Of a DNA stretch of 64,000 nucleotides, positions 13,749 to 26,583 are shown in pieces. Source of the stretch: Athripsodes cinereus (Eukaryota; Arthropoda; Insecta; Trichoptera; Leptoceridae); NCBI GenBank assembly GCA_947579605.1, contig OX388316.1, forward strand, positions 11,783,290 through 11,847,289, in the 5' to 3' direction. Each line of letters opens with the position of its first letter. Positions within the stretch are counted from its first letter, which is position 1. The notes beneath the pieces were generated by a model, which saw only the letters and a program-made list of their open reading frames with translations, had not been told where the DNA came from and ran no database searches. Position numbers and translations under genes: made by a program.

Positions 13749-14478
13749 TGTGATTGGATGCGAAACAGTTCTTTCAATCAGTTGCTGAATTTTTATTGAA
13801 AGGTAAAGGATTAAGGACCTTTTCTCGAACTCATATTTAAGGAGTTTTATTCATTCATTCGCCTTTTGAAATTGCCCCCGTGAGCACAGATCATTCAGAA
13901 CGATTGAGTCAATAAAGTTCTGATATCATAGAAATAGTGTGAAGAAACCCTATTGACGAAAAAGCAGTGCTCGTTTTGGTTAACTGGACATTCTGAAAAC
14001 ATCATCCAGCTGGGATTATCGCTTCTGCTGTATTATGTTCCAGTTTCATAAATTGTACATAGTATTGTTTTGTTTTAATTCGGTTCAGTCACCAGCTACT
14101 GCGACGAATATTTAAGATGTTATATGCACCTAGTATAAATAAACATAAAGATACTCTAATATAGTCTCAAAATATTTCAATGTCTTAATATGAAACACAG
14201 AAGCACTGAAATGAAAATAATATTACATTACTTTTTGATTGTGGTCGGATATACCTATGACCGTTCCTTAATAGAATAAATATCTAACAAATAAAATATC
14301 ATTTTGTAAAATGCATTTATGTTCGGAAAAAAAATCCAAAACGAACCTATTTTTTTCGTCTATCTACAATTACGTGATTGAATAATTTTTATTTCATGGT
14401 ATCCTCGGTAAAAAATAGCTGATGTTTAGAATATTTACTAATTTTTTTATTGTTTAACCGGATTTGGGTGTAGATGAC

Positions 14479-14888
14479 AAAACCAATCAGAAACCTCGAT
14501 TGGAGAACCATGTCTACACAATGCAACATTGTGTAGAATCTAATCGGAAGAAGTGAGAAAGGTGTCCCAACGCTTACGAATTGGCTCAAGGCTGGCTTAA
14601 GTGATCACTTTCGGTGTCCAAGGACAACGTTCACCAATTCCACCATTCTCACTGTCACGATGTAAGGTCCACCAATCGAGAGACGCTTTATGCAAACCTT
14701 AGAAACAACCATCTTTTTGGGATCTCATATTGGTGAACGTTGTCCATGGACACCGAAAGTGATCACTTAAGCCAGCCTTGAGCCAATTCGTAAGCGTTGG
14801 GACACCTTTCTCACTTCTTCCGATTAGATCCTACACAATGTTGCATTGTGTAGACATGGTTCTCCAATCGAGATTTCTGATTGGTTTT
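14479..14888. mobile_element. Fold-back element with 160-bp arms
   Basis: Arms 14479-14638 and 14729-14888 are near-identical reverse complements around a 90-bp loop. A 13-bp direct repeat, TAAAAAATAGCTG, occurs at 14409-14421 and 14888-14900; the right copy abuts the arm and the left is 57 bp away. A single-arm relative lies at about 7360-7610. No coding capacity. Fold-back DNA transposon or MITE is the likeliest class. Confidence 0.88.
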
Positions 14889-14929
14889 AAAAAATAGCTG
14901 TTTCATTATTTTTTGTAAAAAACTCGAGT

Positions 14930-15125
14930 GTCTTGTAAAAGGCAAATATGTATTTGAGATACATCACAACAAGACAATTAACATCTTTAGAATAACTTAC
15001 CTGACGCATGGTTAAATGTCTTTTATTTTTATTGCCACAAAGAAAAAAAGTTATAGGTATGTTTATTTTATGTAACAGTTAGTCATCTGGCTACCCCGCT
15101 TACGTGGGATGGGATGAAGCGTTTG
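14930..15125 (-). repeat. Dispersed repeat, minus-strand copy
   Basis: CTTGTAAAAGGCAAATATG at the tail side and CATCTGGCTACCCCGCTTAC with GTGGGATGGGATG at the head side. Diverged in the middle. Confidence 0.6.
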
Positions 15126-16090
15126 GAAAAATATATAAATAGAGTTTGGTACCTGACTTAGAGAAAAGATATAAGTAATTATTTATACCTAAGTATGAGA
15201 TTATGTAGGTAGCATACATTACTTTGAGAAACTAATTGATACATTTTCATTTATCATTAAAATGCGTACATACATAAAACTTCTCAGATTTCTAAGACTA
15301 CTGAGTAATTTATTCTACTAGTATAATGTCTTAAACATCCGTTATATTGAATGTACGTGTGTATCACATTTCAGTCATTGTCACAGAACAACATTCTTTT
15401 CAGACAACAATAGAAACATATCGAATTTCTATAAATACCACTTATAACACCAAATATTAATTTCGTCATTATTTCAATAATAAAACATACTTACAACATA
15501 GAAATACAAACTTATTAAATGTCTAATGTTTGTTTTTTCTTTGTAAGTAAAGTAGCTCGTGTCTTTGTATTGTGTCAACTTTTATAAATGACATTTGATG
15601 AAGTGATATCGTATGATATATTATGAACACGAATTGTTTTGATATATATTATAATATATATTTATCTACTGTTTGTCTTATATAATAATTTTGCTTAACC
15701 ACAGAAGACGTTGTCTTCTGTCTGTGTGGTCTAGATACATTATATAATAATATCATGAAAGAATGTAATTAAATTAATTGTTGAAAGAGTCAATCGAGAA
15801 CGGGCGCAAAATAATAACAAAGTTACATGCACCAGTAAAGGAGTTAAAAAATAAAGTTACATACAAAAATATAAAATTCACATTATTAGGTATATATAGT
15901 AGTAGGTACATAACAGTAGTATTAATGAGTATATAATTAAAGTTGCCGAATTAACAAATACTTCTAATGCGATTTAACATTAATAAAGAACGTTATTTTT
16001 TTATTTAGTTTTCCGTAATACAAAATCTATAACAATTTGTGATTTCAGTAAGTTTTTACATTTCTTTAAGTCAATTTCAACATTGGCAAT

Positions 16091-16620
16091 ATTTATTTTA
16101 TTTATTTATTTATTCTTTTTGCACATCATCATTACATTACAGTGTTAACAAAATAATACAATTTTTTAAAAACTAGGACGATGTGCAGTGGTGAGATTAT
16201 CACTATAAAGTAATTTCTTCCATCTAACCACGACACATTGACTGAGATAAACCTAGTAAAAACTAATTTACTTAAAAAAAACATACAAGACACAACAACA
16301 CATTAACACACAACAAAAGAAAAAAAAAAGAAAATTGAAAATAACATTTGACACACACCCAACATGAGGTAGGGATTATGGATTAGAGGAGGGGAGGGGG
16401 GGGGGGGGGGCTAGGGAACGGATACTGAGTTAGAAGATAGCATTTTTTCCTTAACACAAGATTTAAAAACATTGAGCGATTGTGAAACTCTATGCGAAGA
16501 AGGAAGATCGTTCCAACAACGAGCACCATAAACTGAGAATGATTTCGAGAAATAATTGGTACTGTGTGTAGGAATTGCCAGAAGACGCTCGTTATTGGAT
16601 CGCAATGGTAGGCCATGGAT
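16091..16620 (-). mobile_element. LINE 3' end (Jockey/CR1-like), minus strand
   Basis: Minus-strand 16605-16411 reads RSNNERLLAIPTHSTNYFSK, then SFSVYGARCWNDLPSSHR and FKSCVKEKML. This is the C-terminal signature of Jockey/CR1-type RT proteins. A G15 run (16396-16410) and a 3' UTR follow, ending in an (AAAT)n tail at 16091-16125. The 5' break is near 16620. Confidence 0.8.
16396..16410 (+). repeat. Homopolymer run, G15
   Basis: Fifteen consecutive Gs inside the LINE 3' end at 16.1-16.6 kb, preceded by further G-rich bases. Unusual in this AT-rich window. The length may be unreliable because of sequencing. Confidence 0.85.
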
Positions 16621-17999
16621 CTATCATAATATCAGATCTATCATAATCACGATCTATCAACTGTTGCAGCCCTAAATATATTAATGTCATTAAGATAATG
16701 ATTTTTCTAGCTGAAATTGTAGGTACCTGCGTATTTTATCATTAAAAAAATCAATGTAGGTATATTTTGACAGTACCATCCAGATTTAAGTTGCCTTTTG
16801 CAGATGATCTACACGATGTCATTTACGAATACTAATTTCTTGAAAAACACCATTTAAAGCCTTTAAAATAGTTTACATAAAAAAATGTTAACACACTCAC
16901 ATTCATTTGTTGAATTTCCTACTTAAGCGAAAGAGAACAAAATCCAAGCACTAAATTAAGCGATTTATAATACAAACTTAATATCTACTTATCTTTGTTA
17001 TGTTAATTAATTACACCTAAAATTATAAACATTTCCAAGCCTATTATTTCTGGTTATTCCATAAATGTGGTAAACAGCAAAGTCTATAAATATATCTCAT
17101 TAGAACACACACGTAGTATAATATCTCTTCATCTTTATTTTGACATTAATAAAAAAATCGTGAAAATTTTACGTTAATTATGCAAAGAATTTTAATTAAA
17201 TGTTGATTCTTATTATAATAATAATAAATATAATGAAAAATTTATTATAAATTATGAAGCAACAATAAAACGTCACAAAATGTGCAATTTAGTTGTATAT
17301 AGGTTTTATATTATTACGTTTTATATTTTTTGTAACTTGATAGAGTTATTTAACACATGACCGACCAGCCACAACATTTTAAAATAAGATTTTTTTTTTT
17401 CATATTATCTCAGAAAGCATTTGGTGTGAACAGCATATTAACTTTATATTTTTAAAGTATTTTTTCATTAATTAACATACCATCAGATAAGCAATCAAAT
17501 CAAATACAAAATAAATGATTAAATTGTGATGACGTGACGTGGTGAGAACATCACTATATGGAGTAATTATCAATCGAAATTATTATATATATGTCCTTAT
17601 TCTGGTCTTCATAGATATTGGTGATGACTTGAACGAATGTTTTTCTATCTATTGCAAAGCCCAAAGCCAAAAAGCGCTCTCACATCCCAGATACCTCTCC
17701 TCATCCTTTGTTTTTTCCTTGAGCCTTATTGTATTTTCTTCCTCTGCTTAAAAAAACAGTTATTATCATTTAACAACTAAGTTTTCGCAGTGATTTACTT
17801 TTTCATCTACATCTTCGAATTTGCAGCCTTGTATGTGCTGAACACATTTTACATTATAAGTATCAGTAATCCAGGTGTCTCTTCGTCTCATTTCTCATTC
17901 TACAAACATTTATTTTGTTTTAAACAACGCCATAATTGCAAAATTTTAAACATTATGGACAGATTGTAAATAAAATTAAAAAAAAAAACACCTTACTTA

Positions 18000-18478
18000 C
18001 TCATTATGTCGTCTTCTTCTTCTTCTGCTTGCAGTAGGTCATTGACCTGTTTGGCCGTAATTTGTTTCCTCTTGCGACGCCGAAGACCAACTATCCTTCC
18101 ATCTTTTGGGTGGCCTTCCAGGCAATCTTCGTCCTAGTGGAGTCTCGTTCGCGGCGATGTGGGCTAATCTTTCGCTACTCATGCGGTCCACATGGTCCCT
18201 CCAGAACCGTCTTCTCTTTCTGCTCCACCGAACGATATCTTCAGTTTCGCAGATTTTTCTTATTTCGGTGTTTCTGACTCTGTCTCTGAGCGTTTTTCCC
18301 GCGATTGCACGTAGAGTCTTCATTTCAGAAGTTCGAAACAGATTTTTTGTTCTGTTAGTGTCTGCTCGCGTTTCGACGCCATATGCCATTATCGGTCTCA
18401 CGCAGGTTTTGTACTCGTAAATGCGTTCCTTACTATCTATGCGCATATGTTTATTCCTCCATACCAAATTATGTCGTC
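18000..18478 (-). mobile_element. LINE 3' end (RTE-like), minus strand
   Basis: A 142-codon minus frame (18467-18039) contains RIYEYKTCVRPIMAYGVETR, LRAIAGKTLRDRVRNTEIRK and GRRLPGRPPKRWKDSW, the post-RT region of RTE-group LINEs. The RT itself is lost (5' truncation near 18478). A GAAGAAGAAG-type run stands near the 3' end. The two plus-strand frames here are shadows. Confidence 0.82.
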
Positions 18479-18866
18479 ACGTAGCTTAAACAGAAAAGGC
18501 ACTCCTCGTGAAAATGATACACAACTTTTGTAGTGTGCTGTCATGAAAGTGTATACAATAAAATAATATTATTCTAATGACATTAAGAAGTAAATTTGTT
18601 TGAGTTTTTTGTTGTGTCGTGTGTCGTCGTTCAAAGATAGCAAACATTTAGTTTTGCATATTAAAATCACATGTAATCATAATAAAAAAAACGATTATTT
18701 TAACATGTGTATTGCAAATGTCACAGTATGTACGAGTAGTATTTAGAGACATTTCGCAATAACTATTTCGTTATGCGTTAGAAATAATAATAAAAATTTT
18801 GAATTTATATAATTAAAATGAACAAATTGACAAAAAAAAATACAAGTTACGAAACTCAATTGATCG

Positions 18867-19033
18867 AGATGATCGGTGGCATGGTGGTACAGTCTTGGAC
18901 TTTTACTCGAGAGTACACGGTTCGATTTTATCTCTCTGCCGGCCTACTCTATCTTTGGAACAAAGGTTATTGCTTACTTCATAGTAGGTACCCCTCATGG
19001 GTTATTGGGGTATTTGAGCTTACTAAAAACCCA
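18867..19033 (+). mobile_element. tRNA-derived SINE with 9-bp target duplication
   Basis: Flanked by AATTGATCG at 18858-18866 and 19034-19042. An A-box-like TGGCATGGTGGTACAGT and a B-box-like GGTTCGATTTTAT are present. The tail words GAGCTTACTAAAAACCC match the 13.6-kb SINE. The 73-aa frame across it is spurious. Confidence 0.72.
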
Positions 19034-19218
19034 AATTGATCGTTAAGCTAGGTACATAAGTTTCATAAAATTGTGTACCTGTATAACGCCAAGTTCATTT
19101 TTTCAATAAACTATTCAACTAAAAATAAATATAGGGCTGCTGTAATTCTATGATAACAACATTAGATAAAGTTTAATTTATCAACCGACGGTTCTTGGTG
19201 GAAGTTCATATTAAAAAA

Positions 19219-19320
19219 TTTTAAAATGAAACACGATAGGTAGGTATATAGTTATTCCACTATAGTGGAATAGCTACATATACGAGTATATAATTATATA
19301 TATCGTGTTTCATTTTAAAA
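19219..19320. repeat. Inverted repeat, 20-bp arms
   Basis: TTTTAAAATGAAACACGATA (19219-19238) is exactly inverted at 19301-19320. The centre contains a second small palindrome, TTCCACTATAGTGGAA. The left flank (GACGGTTCTTGGTGGAAG) recurs inversely at about 29805-29825. Confidence 0.75.
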
Positions 19321-19329
19321 ATTAACAGC

Positions 19330-21810
19330 ATTAATGTTTCGGGAATATCGTGGGAAGAGGTGACTTGACGGAAATTGGTGCAAAGATGCTCTAAATAATG
19401 AGGCTGTACTGAGCTCTGGGGACAAGCGTAAAAGGTTAAAAAAACAGCCTCTTCGCATAAAACTTGTGTAAAAAGTTTTCTATATTCATTTCATTCGTTC
19501 GTACACATCTACACGGAATTTTCCACGGGTGAAGAAGCTAGCGGACGTGAATGTGAAAATGTTTATTTAAAACTCGGAATAAAAATTGTAGTATATTATG
19601 TAATTATGTACGTATTCAAAACATGGGTAGTTTTGAGTGCTTTCGAGTAAAACCTTTACGATTAATGAGAATAGTACGTTTTCTATTTTACAAATTTTCC
19701 ACATACATTTTTTGTGGTCTGGTATTCATAAACTGTTTGGACAATATATTTTCAAAGTTTATAGCCCTCGTGGAATAATAATAATTATTACTGTACTGTA
19801 TTTTTTATTTCAAATATATTAGCGCATTATTTTTAATATGGACATGGTGTTTTATAACAATGTGTTTAGAAACAAATTTGAGAAAAACTATGAGAATTAA
19901 AAAGTGTGAGAATTAGATGTTTACTTGCTATGTTTGCCTATGGTATTCCCACTTTAATAGGCATCATAATACATGCTTTTAAATAATTGCATATGACTGA
20001 TTTTTTTAAATGTTTTTTTTTTATTATGGTTTGGATAAAAAAAAATACGTAGAGATCATATAAACTCAGAAAATATTCGTGACAGTAACTAAATATAAAT
20101 CATCAACTATGTATCTCAGCTTGATTTTGTCGTTAGTTAATACATTATTACCCAACAACATCCATATGTAGGTATTGATGTGTAAAAGCCTAGGTACTTA
20201 CCGCGGGTCACAAAGAATAAAATTACCATTACTTTTAGAGAAAAAGTCGTTTATTATGTATAACTTAAATCTTAAACATTGTTACAGTAACAACATTAAC
20301 ATGTAAAATAGTCGTTTCAAAATGAGATTAGGCATTCACTAAACGATATGCGGAAAAATAAATTCCATTAAATTGGCAATCTAAAAAATTAGTAGTAGCG
20401 AATTTGTTGTTAAAGCAAATATGGCAGTGGGTATTATAAAAATTTACAAAAATACCGTACAAGGAAGAAACAGTTATGGAAATGACTTAATAATGCTCAA
20501 TTGGACTACCTACATATTTTACGGGAGTCAAAATCAAATGAGCCTACAGAATAATTTCCTTTGACTCAACATGTACCTGAGACTAAAACTGTAGCTGGAA
20601 AATAGCAAGGAATTATTTATTATTATTAGTCATGATTATTTTGAGACATGGTTCAATAAGTTAGTATATACGTATTATGAACGATTGGTTGGACGATTTT
20701 TATGAAAGCTTTTGAGAAACAAACTCATTCTTACCACAATGTGCAGGTTATGTTCTCAAAGCAAAAATAATCACTCCGGGTGGATGACATACATCATTGC
20801 TTAATTCTTGTCTTGAGGATTCAACACGAAAGTACAAAATAGGCTTATTAAAGGAAATTAAATAAAAATTATTTCATTTTAAAAAAGCTTTTATCAACTC
20901 ATATGTGGGTAAATATCATTCTGTATACACACACCAACATCACCCATCAGATCCATTACAAGACAAATTTTATTTGCATTAAAAAAATCTTACATTCAAC
21001 GCATGTTTTTTCTTGTGTGATTTCAGGTTGTAATGCATCATTTTTTATTTGTTCTGTTCACTATACTACTATTTTTTGAGATACCTACTTAATGAAAATA
21101 AACTAAGTGAAACATTACAGTCAACAAAAAAAAGTTGCGTTTCTTGATTTGGCAAATCAAAATATATCGCTCAGTAATATTACATATATCGAATCACGAC
21201 ATACATAGCTACCCTACATGCGTATAATTTTAATAGACATAACATGATTTGTAAGTATACTTAATTGATTTGGCTTCAAGCTATAAAAAAAATATTCGTA
21301 CTCACATATTTACTAGATAGGTATGAGTTTCGTACAATCAGAAATAAATTGACAAATCGTCCAACGTCAACACCATACAAAAATCATGTTTATAATACAA
21401 TCATTCGGAGTATTTCTTTGCCTATCTATGAATTAATTTTATATCTTTCCTTATAGCTCACGACAGATATAAATTAGAATTTGTTGAACAGTCTGTTTAC
21501 TGTCCCAAATCGTCTGTCCCCGAGGCCCGCAGACCCTTATTTGGAAGCTCAGCTACCTACCAATAATTTAATCTATCAACATCTTGAGGGAGAATTTTTT
21601 CGGAATAAAAAATTTGTAATTCAAATATGACTGAGTTATTTACTGATAGTCATATCAAATCAGACAGTTTGGAATAATAATGAATTTAAATTTTATATTT
21701 TTTGAATTCTTAACATACCTTTTTATAACCTTGATTATATTTTCGTGTGAACCGATTATATTTTGATAGCAAAAAAATACCGATTTAAAAGTTTGAATCC
21801 AATGAAATAA
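19330..21810. other. AT-rich stretch, nothing recognised
   Basis: No repeat family or coding frame could be supported. A GC-richer patch at 21490-21560 was not identified. Confidence 0.6.
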
Positions 21811-22085
21811 TTTATTTATTTATTTATCAAGTACAGACGAACGCCAACAGGCCCAGCATATACATCTTATAACATATATTTAAAAACAGAAAATATGAAC
21901 AATGTTGTGCTCTTTTGCAGGCATAAATGTTTAGCCCTCTCAAATTTTTCCAAGTATCCACCTAGACCACAGACCCAAAACTGATTATTAGTCCCCACAG
22001 ACACCACGAGAGAAGCCAATAGACTGCGGGGATCAGAGAGCAGCAACCCAGTTACTCAAATAAAATTGCAGCAATTATAAATAAA
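21811..22085 (-). mobile_element. LINE 3' UTR remnant with (AAAT)n tail
   Basis: The plus strand shows ATTTATTTATTTATC at 21811-21827, then GAACGCCAACAGGCC, which on the minus strand is a small hairpin just before the tail. Similar pre-tail hairpins occur at 51.68 and 54.65 kb. No coding part was recognised. Confidence 0.5.
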
Positions 22086-22299
22086 TAAAAAATCAAAATA
22101 GGAACCTCCGGCCGGCACAGAACATTTGTGTTAGTCTCATGATCTAGCCAAGATATGGTCTTCCATAATCTAACCACAATGAGACCCAAGATCTCATGAA
22201 TGCAATCAGCTGTTTAATGATCATTATATTATGAAGAAAGGCGGATTTTGAACACTTTTAATAAAATCGTTGATCATTAGTACCATATCTTTAATAATC

Positions 22300-22440
22300 T
22301 TCTTCTTCTTCCTCTTTTAATAGACCTGTAGATCTGTTTCTATGCCGTCGAGGTCTCCTAGGACACAGCGCTCCAACTGTCCCTGACTCAGAGTTCTCGT
22401 TGGCACGTTGTTTGCGACTACTCGATTATCAATATTAGGT
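22300..22440 (-). repeat. Possible retroelement remnant with (GAA)n-type tail
   Basis: A TTCTTCTTCTTCCTCTT run (22308-22325) precedes a GC-richer block with GACTCAGAGTTCTCGTTGG. On the minus strand this would be a body followed by a GAA-rich tail, as in the RTE-like end at 18.0 kb. No protein signature is visible. Confidence 0.3.
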
Positions 22441-22974
22441 ATTCGCAATAACAATAATAATGTTAAACAAAAACATGTGTGTTATTAGATATTCCTCTAA
22501 CCACTAGGCCTATAAACATTGATTATCACTGAACCAGTTATTACTTACACATTTCGTTTATTTAGTTTATAAGTAGGTAGTTAAATAGTGAGTACTTTAC
22601 ATACATCACTTAGTACTTACATAATGTAATTATCCACAAAACAATGTCTATTAGGGTTCAGTTCAAATATTATTATTTCATATAGGTAATATTATGAAGT
22701 AATATTATGTAATATATTCGGATCTCCAGGCCATTACATAATATTATGTAAGTTTAGTTTGTATTATAATTACTAATGGTGAAATATATTTATTGTCCTG
22801 GATGTATATTTGTGTTCCAATTTATATTTATCGTTTTTGAAATGTTAAGGGAACATTTTGTTCAATGCTATCATTATTAACTATAAATGTTGTCATATGT
22901 CTATCTTCATACCTTAATTATTTAAATAAATATGAATAAACATCAGACGAATAGAATATCAAAAAGTAGGTATG

Positions 22975-23165
22975 TAGGTATAAAGGCAGGTATTCTTAAA
23001 ACATCATTGGAAATTATCTTACATGTATATTATTTCAGCGATAAGGCATACCCCTCCCCATTCTCAATGTCCTATTTTTTCTTGCCACTAGAGAACGGCT
23101 TGCATTTTTGTGACATGCGGCTAATCTGCTGGCTACCCCACTTGTGGGATATGCCGTGATGGTAT
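22975..23165 (-). repeat. Dispersed repeat, minus-strand copy
   Basis: The head region reads CTGGCTACCCCACTTGTGGG and ATATGCCGTGATGG on the plus strand. TTTTTGTGACATGCGGCTAA also matches. The 75-aa frame that overlaps it is not a gene. Confidence 0.75.
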
Positions 23166-23514
23166 AGTAGTACTATGTTGAATATTTCAGTTCAAAGTAG
23201 TCCTACTGGATCGTGTCTGGACGAGAGAGTGTTGTTTGAAAGATTCCCACGATGGCGGTTTTAGCTGCCCAGTCTTTCAGACCTACTCAATGGCCCGCCC
23301 GTGAAGACAATTGATTTGAATTTGGGGATAAATAGGAGTCTATGACTGGTAAGTCACTCTTTAATACCACAAATTTGTTGCAGAATCACATGGAGAGGAC
23401 GCTTTGTATATTAATAACACACAGTTATTCCAGTGATCCTCCAGCAGATGCCTGGATGGTATATATTAATATGTTGAACTGCCAATATTTTTTACTTTAA
23501 AATGGTGCGAGTTT

Positions 23515-23840
23515 TAATTTGGATAACATCACATGTCTCGAGAAAATTCGAAATTTGGATGAAATTAACGAGATGTTGAACAAAGTAGACGAAAGCAGGC
23601 AACTCCTTAAAAAGATTAGCCAACAACGAGCAAGTTGGTTTTGCCACAATTATAGGCATTCAGGCATACTGATTACCATCGCGGAAGGCATGACCGAAAG
23701 CAGGAATCAATGAGGTCAACCAAGAGACGCCTACATGGATGAGAATCATGCGCTGTAGCACGTACGTAGTATTTAAAACACTGGCAGAAGATGGGAAGGA
23801 ATGGACAAGGAAAATCAAGCTTGTTGCAGACCAATCCAAT
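23515..23840 (+). pseudogene. Degenerate LINE C-terminal region
   Basis: NEMLNKVDESRQLLKKISQQ, RASWFCHNYRHSGIL and ITIAEGMTES are followed after a stop by QPRDAYMDENHA. This resembles the 'R.QW.GH.LRH..LL..I.EG......GR.R..YM.Q' region at the C-terminus of several LINE proteins. At least two stops and a frameshift are present. Confidence 0.6.
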
Positions 23841-25065
23841 GGATTGTTACTCACTATACGTACCTGTCTCAAATTCATTACATGGCCTGTACCTATAGGT
23901 ACAAGTACCCATTTGTTTCCATAACGAAGCATGTTAAAAACATTGTTACATTAAATCATATTAATGAGTTTCTACATGAGAATTCAACTAAAGCACCTCG
24001 CACATCATTTTTATGAGATTTTTTAATTGTTAAATAGTTTTTTATAGGACATGTTTTGCCATAGGTACCCTTGTTGTTTTATGGACACATTTGAGTTTGT
24101 AAAACTTCTATGGAGGTCTCATTGTAGCGTGTCGAAATTATTTCGTGTATGATCAAAGAAATTTTCGAAAAAGCACACATTTTATACTTCTATACGCAAT
24201 TATACCTTTTTCGAAATTATTGCTCAAAAAAAAACTAAAAAGAAAAACTATTTTTTGTCACTTATCACAAAACAAACCCATTTATTTTTGAAAATTAAAA
24301 TTTATGATGAGAGTACTCAACGCTTGCACACGCTACGGATTTTAACTATGCTTATCTCAAACGAGGTACATATTGATGCTACACTTATTCAGTGCTATGT
24401 ACATAAGAACCTACGAAAAAAATAAAAACATACCTTTGCAGGTTACCACTATCGCCACCTAGTGACAAATGTAGCAAACTGAAATATTTTAATAAATTCC
24501 TTTCTAAGTACCTTCCTAATTGCGAACTCTTCAATTTTAGTATCGGGTACTTGAAACAATATTTGGTATATTTAGCAACAATATAACCGCCAAACACTTT
24601 TAGTTAGTATGTAGTTGGGTAGGTTCGTAATAAAATGGCTACCGGTTTGTTAATAATTTAATGCCTAATATAATAAAAATTATACATAATTTTTATATTT
24701 CACGGCAATTCGCATGAAACAACATAATAATAATCGTTAATATAAGTATAATACAAAGGGAAAAATTATGTAGCTACATAAAATATTTTAATATTTTATT
24801 GCCATAGTTAGTACATAAAGAACTTATGTTCTTCAAAATTATGAAGTGGGTATAGTCGCGCAAGCTTTGCTGTTAATAAAAATTCCTCACAATCAAATCA
24901 TTAATGTTTTTATCTTGTTTGACCAATACTTTTGACTTTAATAAGAAGACAACTTTGATAAATGCATGTTTATTTACGATGAAATATATTAAATGTTGTG
25001 ATTGAAATTGCCAAAATCAATTGATTGAGTAGACGTGTATTTTTGTAAGTCTCCATATTAATTTA

Positions 25066-26583
25066 TGGAAATAAACAAAAACTGTTTGAGCATTAATATA
25101 CTTGAATGGCCAATTTCAAAAATCCCTAATCCACTTTCGTCCAAATTGAGCTGACTATACCATCGCATGTAGATTTTTTTTCTCTGTAACATATTATTTT
25201 TTCTTGACCCTAAAAGATTCCTAAGTCCTTTTTTGAAAAAACTAAAAGAAGAAAACACCATTATTTTCAATTCAAAATAACCCTAAGGGCCAATATTATA
25301 AAAGTCCGTTAGCTCAAGGTATTTTAATATGGTCCAAAATTTGATATAACTACTCGTTTTTCAGCATTATAAACATCCGTTGATATTATTTCAGTAAAAT
25401 GTCACCATCGGCTTTAACTGGCCGACCGACCAGGGGTTAGGTTTGACGACTAGCATTGCTGTCTCACTATTTGCCTGAAGAGAGAAAGAAATATCAATAG
25501 ATGAATCTACGCACGTGTTTTGTTAGGATATATTCTCATAGCATCGCTGTCATTTACTCATTTGTTTTGTGTAAATTATGAGATTGTTGGGTGAAGTTTT
25601 TATGAATGGGGAGAAGGTAGATAAAAGGGACAGGCAAGATCTTATGTGACCACCGGTTGAAAACAATGGGTACAGTAGGCAAAAATATTTCTTTTTGACG
25701 AATTGTCAAAATAGTTTTATAATACAGTATCTAGTAGAATGTACGAACAGATCGCCATTCGTTCGTAAAGTGTCGACATACTTACGAGTATTGGGTTCCT
25801 CGTTTATAATTTCGGCCCTTAGTCCATCAATTCTATTGCAATAATACTCCAAGGCCACCGTGTTCCACCGTAATAATACCGTAAGTCCGTTGACTTCTTA
25901 TTTTTACGATAAATAATAATATTTTTTGATAATTTCATGATAAAACTGTTACATCAAACTATTTTTCAAGGTGAATTTCAAGTTTCAAAGCATATCGTTT
26001 GTTCTATGATACTAATAATATCAATGGTTGATCGTGCCATTGTTCTCTAAACATGTTCTCCATCAAACTCTAAAAATATTAGGTTAATTTATTATGTAGT
26101 ATGATTTATCATTTTAGTTCTCTTCATTATTTTCAAATTATTAAAAAAAAAGTGTTTTAGTTTTCTATAAATTATTACATTCCTTTAGGACAAAACCCTA
26201 AGTCCACCACCTTTGTCAAAACAATGCCTTAGTCCATAAGTTAGATTTAAGTCCAGCATTTTTGTTATTTTTTCTGATAAAACATATAACACTTCGAGAG
26301 TTCCTGATTTTGTGTTTTAAAATAAATAGTTTGTATCTACATCATGTATTTTTTCATATTTTTTTAACCACATATTATTATATTTCACGGTCCATTAGAA
26401 ACATTAAAATGCAAATATCTCTGTTGTCAAAATACGGACATAGAGATTTTTTGAAATTGGCCATTCGCTTAGTACTAGGTACAATACTTTATTTGATTTT
26501 GACAATGACTTTGTGAGTCGAAACAAGGATACTGTACCCATTATTAAATATAGTAAAACTCAAACAGTTTGTGTTTATTTCCA
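25066..26583. mobile_element. 1.5-kb TA-flanked inverted-repeat element
   Basis: TGGAAATAAACAAAAACTGT at 25066 matches inversely the right end at 26583 (one mismatch in about 25 bp). A second inverted block (GAATGGCCAATTTCAAAAA, about 25103 and 26440-26460) lies inside at matching depth. TA occurs at both outer edges (25064-25065 and 26584-26585). This fits a Tc1/mariner-like or similar non-autonomous element. Short frames inside (25058-25270 minus, 26262-26516 plus) are not recognisable as transposase. A second element sits within it. Confidence 0.65.
25283..25822. mobile_element. Nested 0.54-kb inverted-repeat element
   Basis: CTAAGGGCC (25283-25291) is exactly inverted at 25814-25822, and the similarity continues inward (AATATTATAAA against GAAATTATAAA). 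A GGGCC terminus next to T-A-A/T-T-A suggests PIF/Harbinger. It lies inside the 25066-26583 element and so inserted later. Confidence 0.5.

Larger units (their letters stand above)
15126..18000. other. AT-rich stretch apart from the 16.1-16.6 kb LINE end
   Basis: An imperfect hairpin at 15698-15730 (ACCACAGAAGAC and its inverse) is the only other structure. No gene was found. Confidence 0.6.

Noticed and set aside
16383..16616. 77-aa minus frame ending in a proline run
   Set aside because: The prolines are the translated G15 run. The overlapping frame at 16411-16605 is the one that carries LINE motifs.
18062..18420. Plus-strand frames of 71 and 104 aa
   Set aside because: They are antisense to the RTE-like LINE C-terminus, whose minus frame has clear family motifs.
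23660..24016. Additional frames on both strands around 23.7-24.0 kb
   Set aside because: They overlap the degenerate LINE fragment or are shadows of it.
26262..26516. 84-aa plus frame as a transposase fragment of the 1.5-kb element
   Set aside because: It is hydrophobic and AT-driven, and part of it is the terminal inverted repeat. No catalytic motif.
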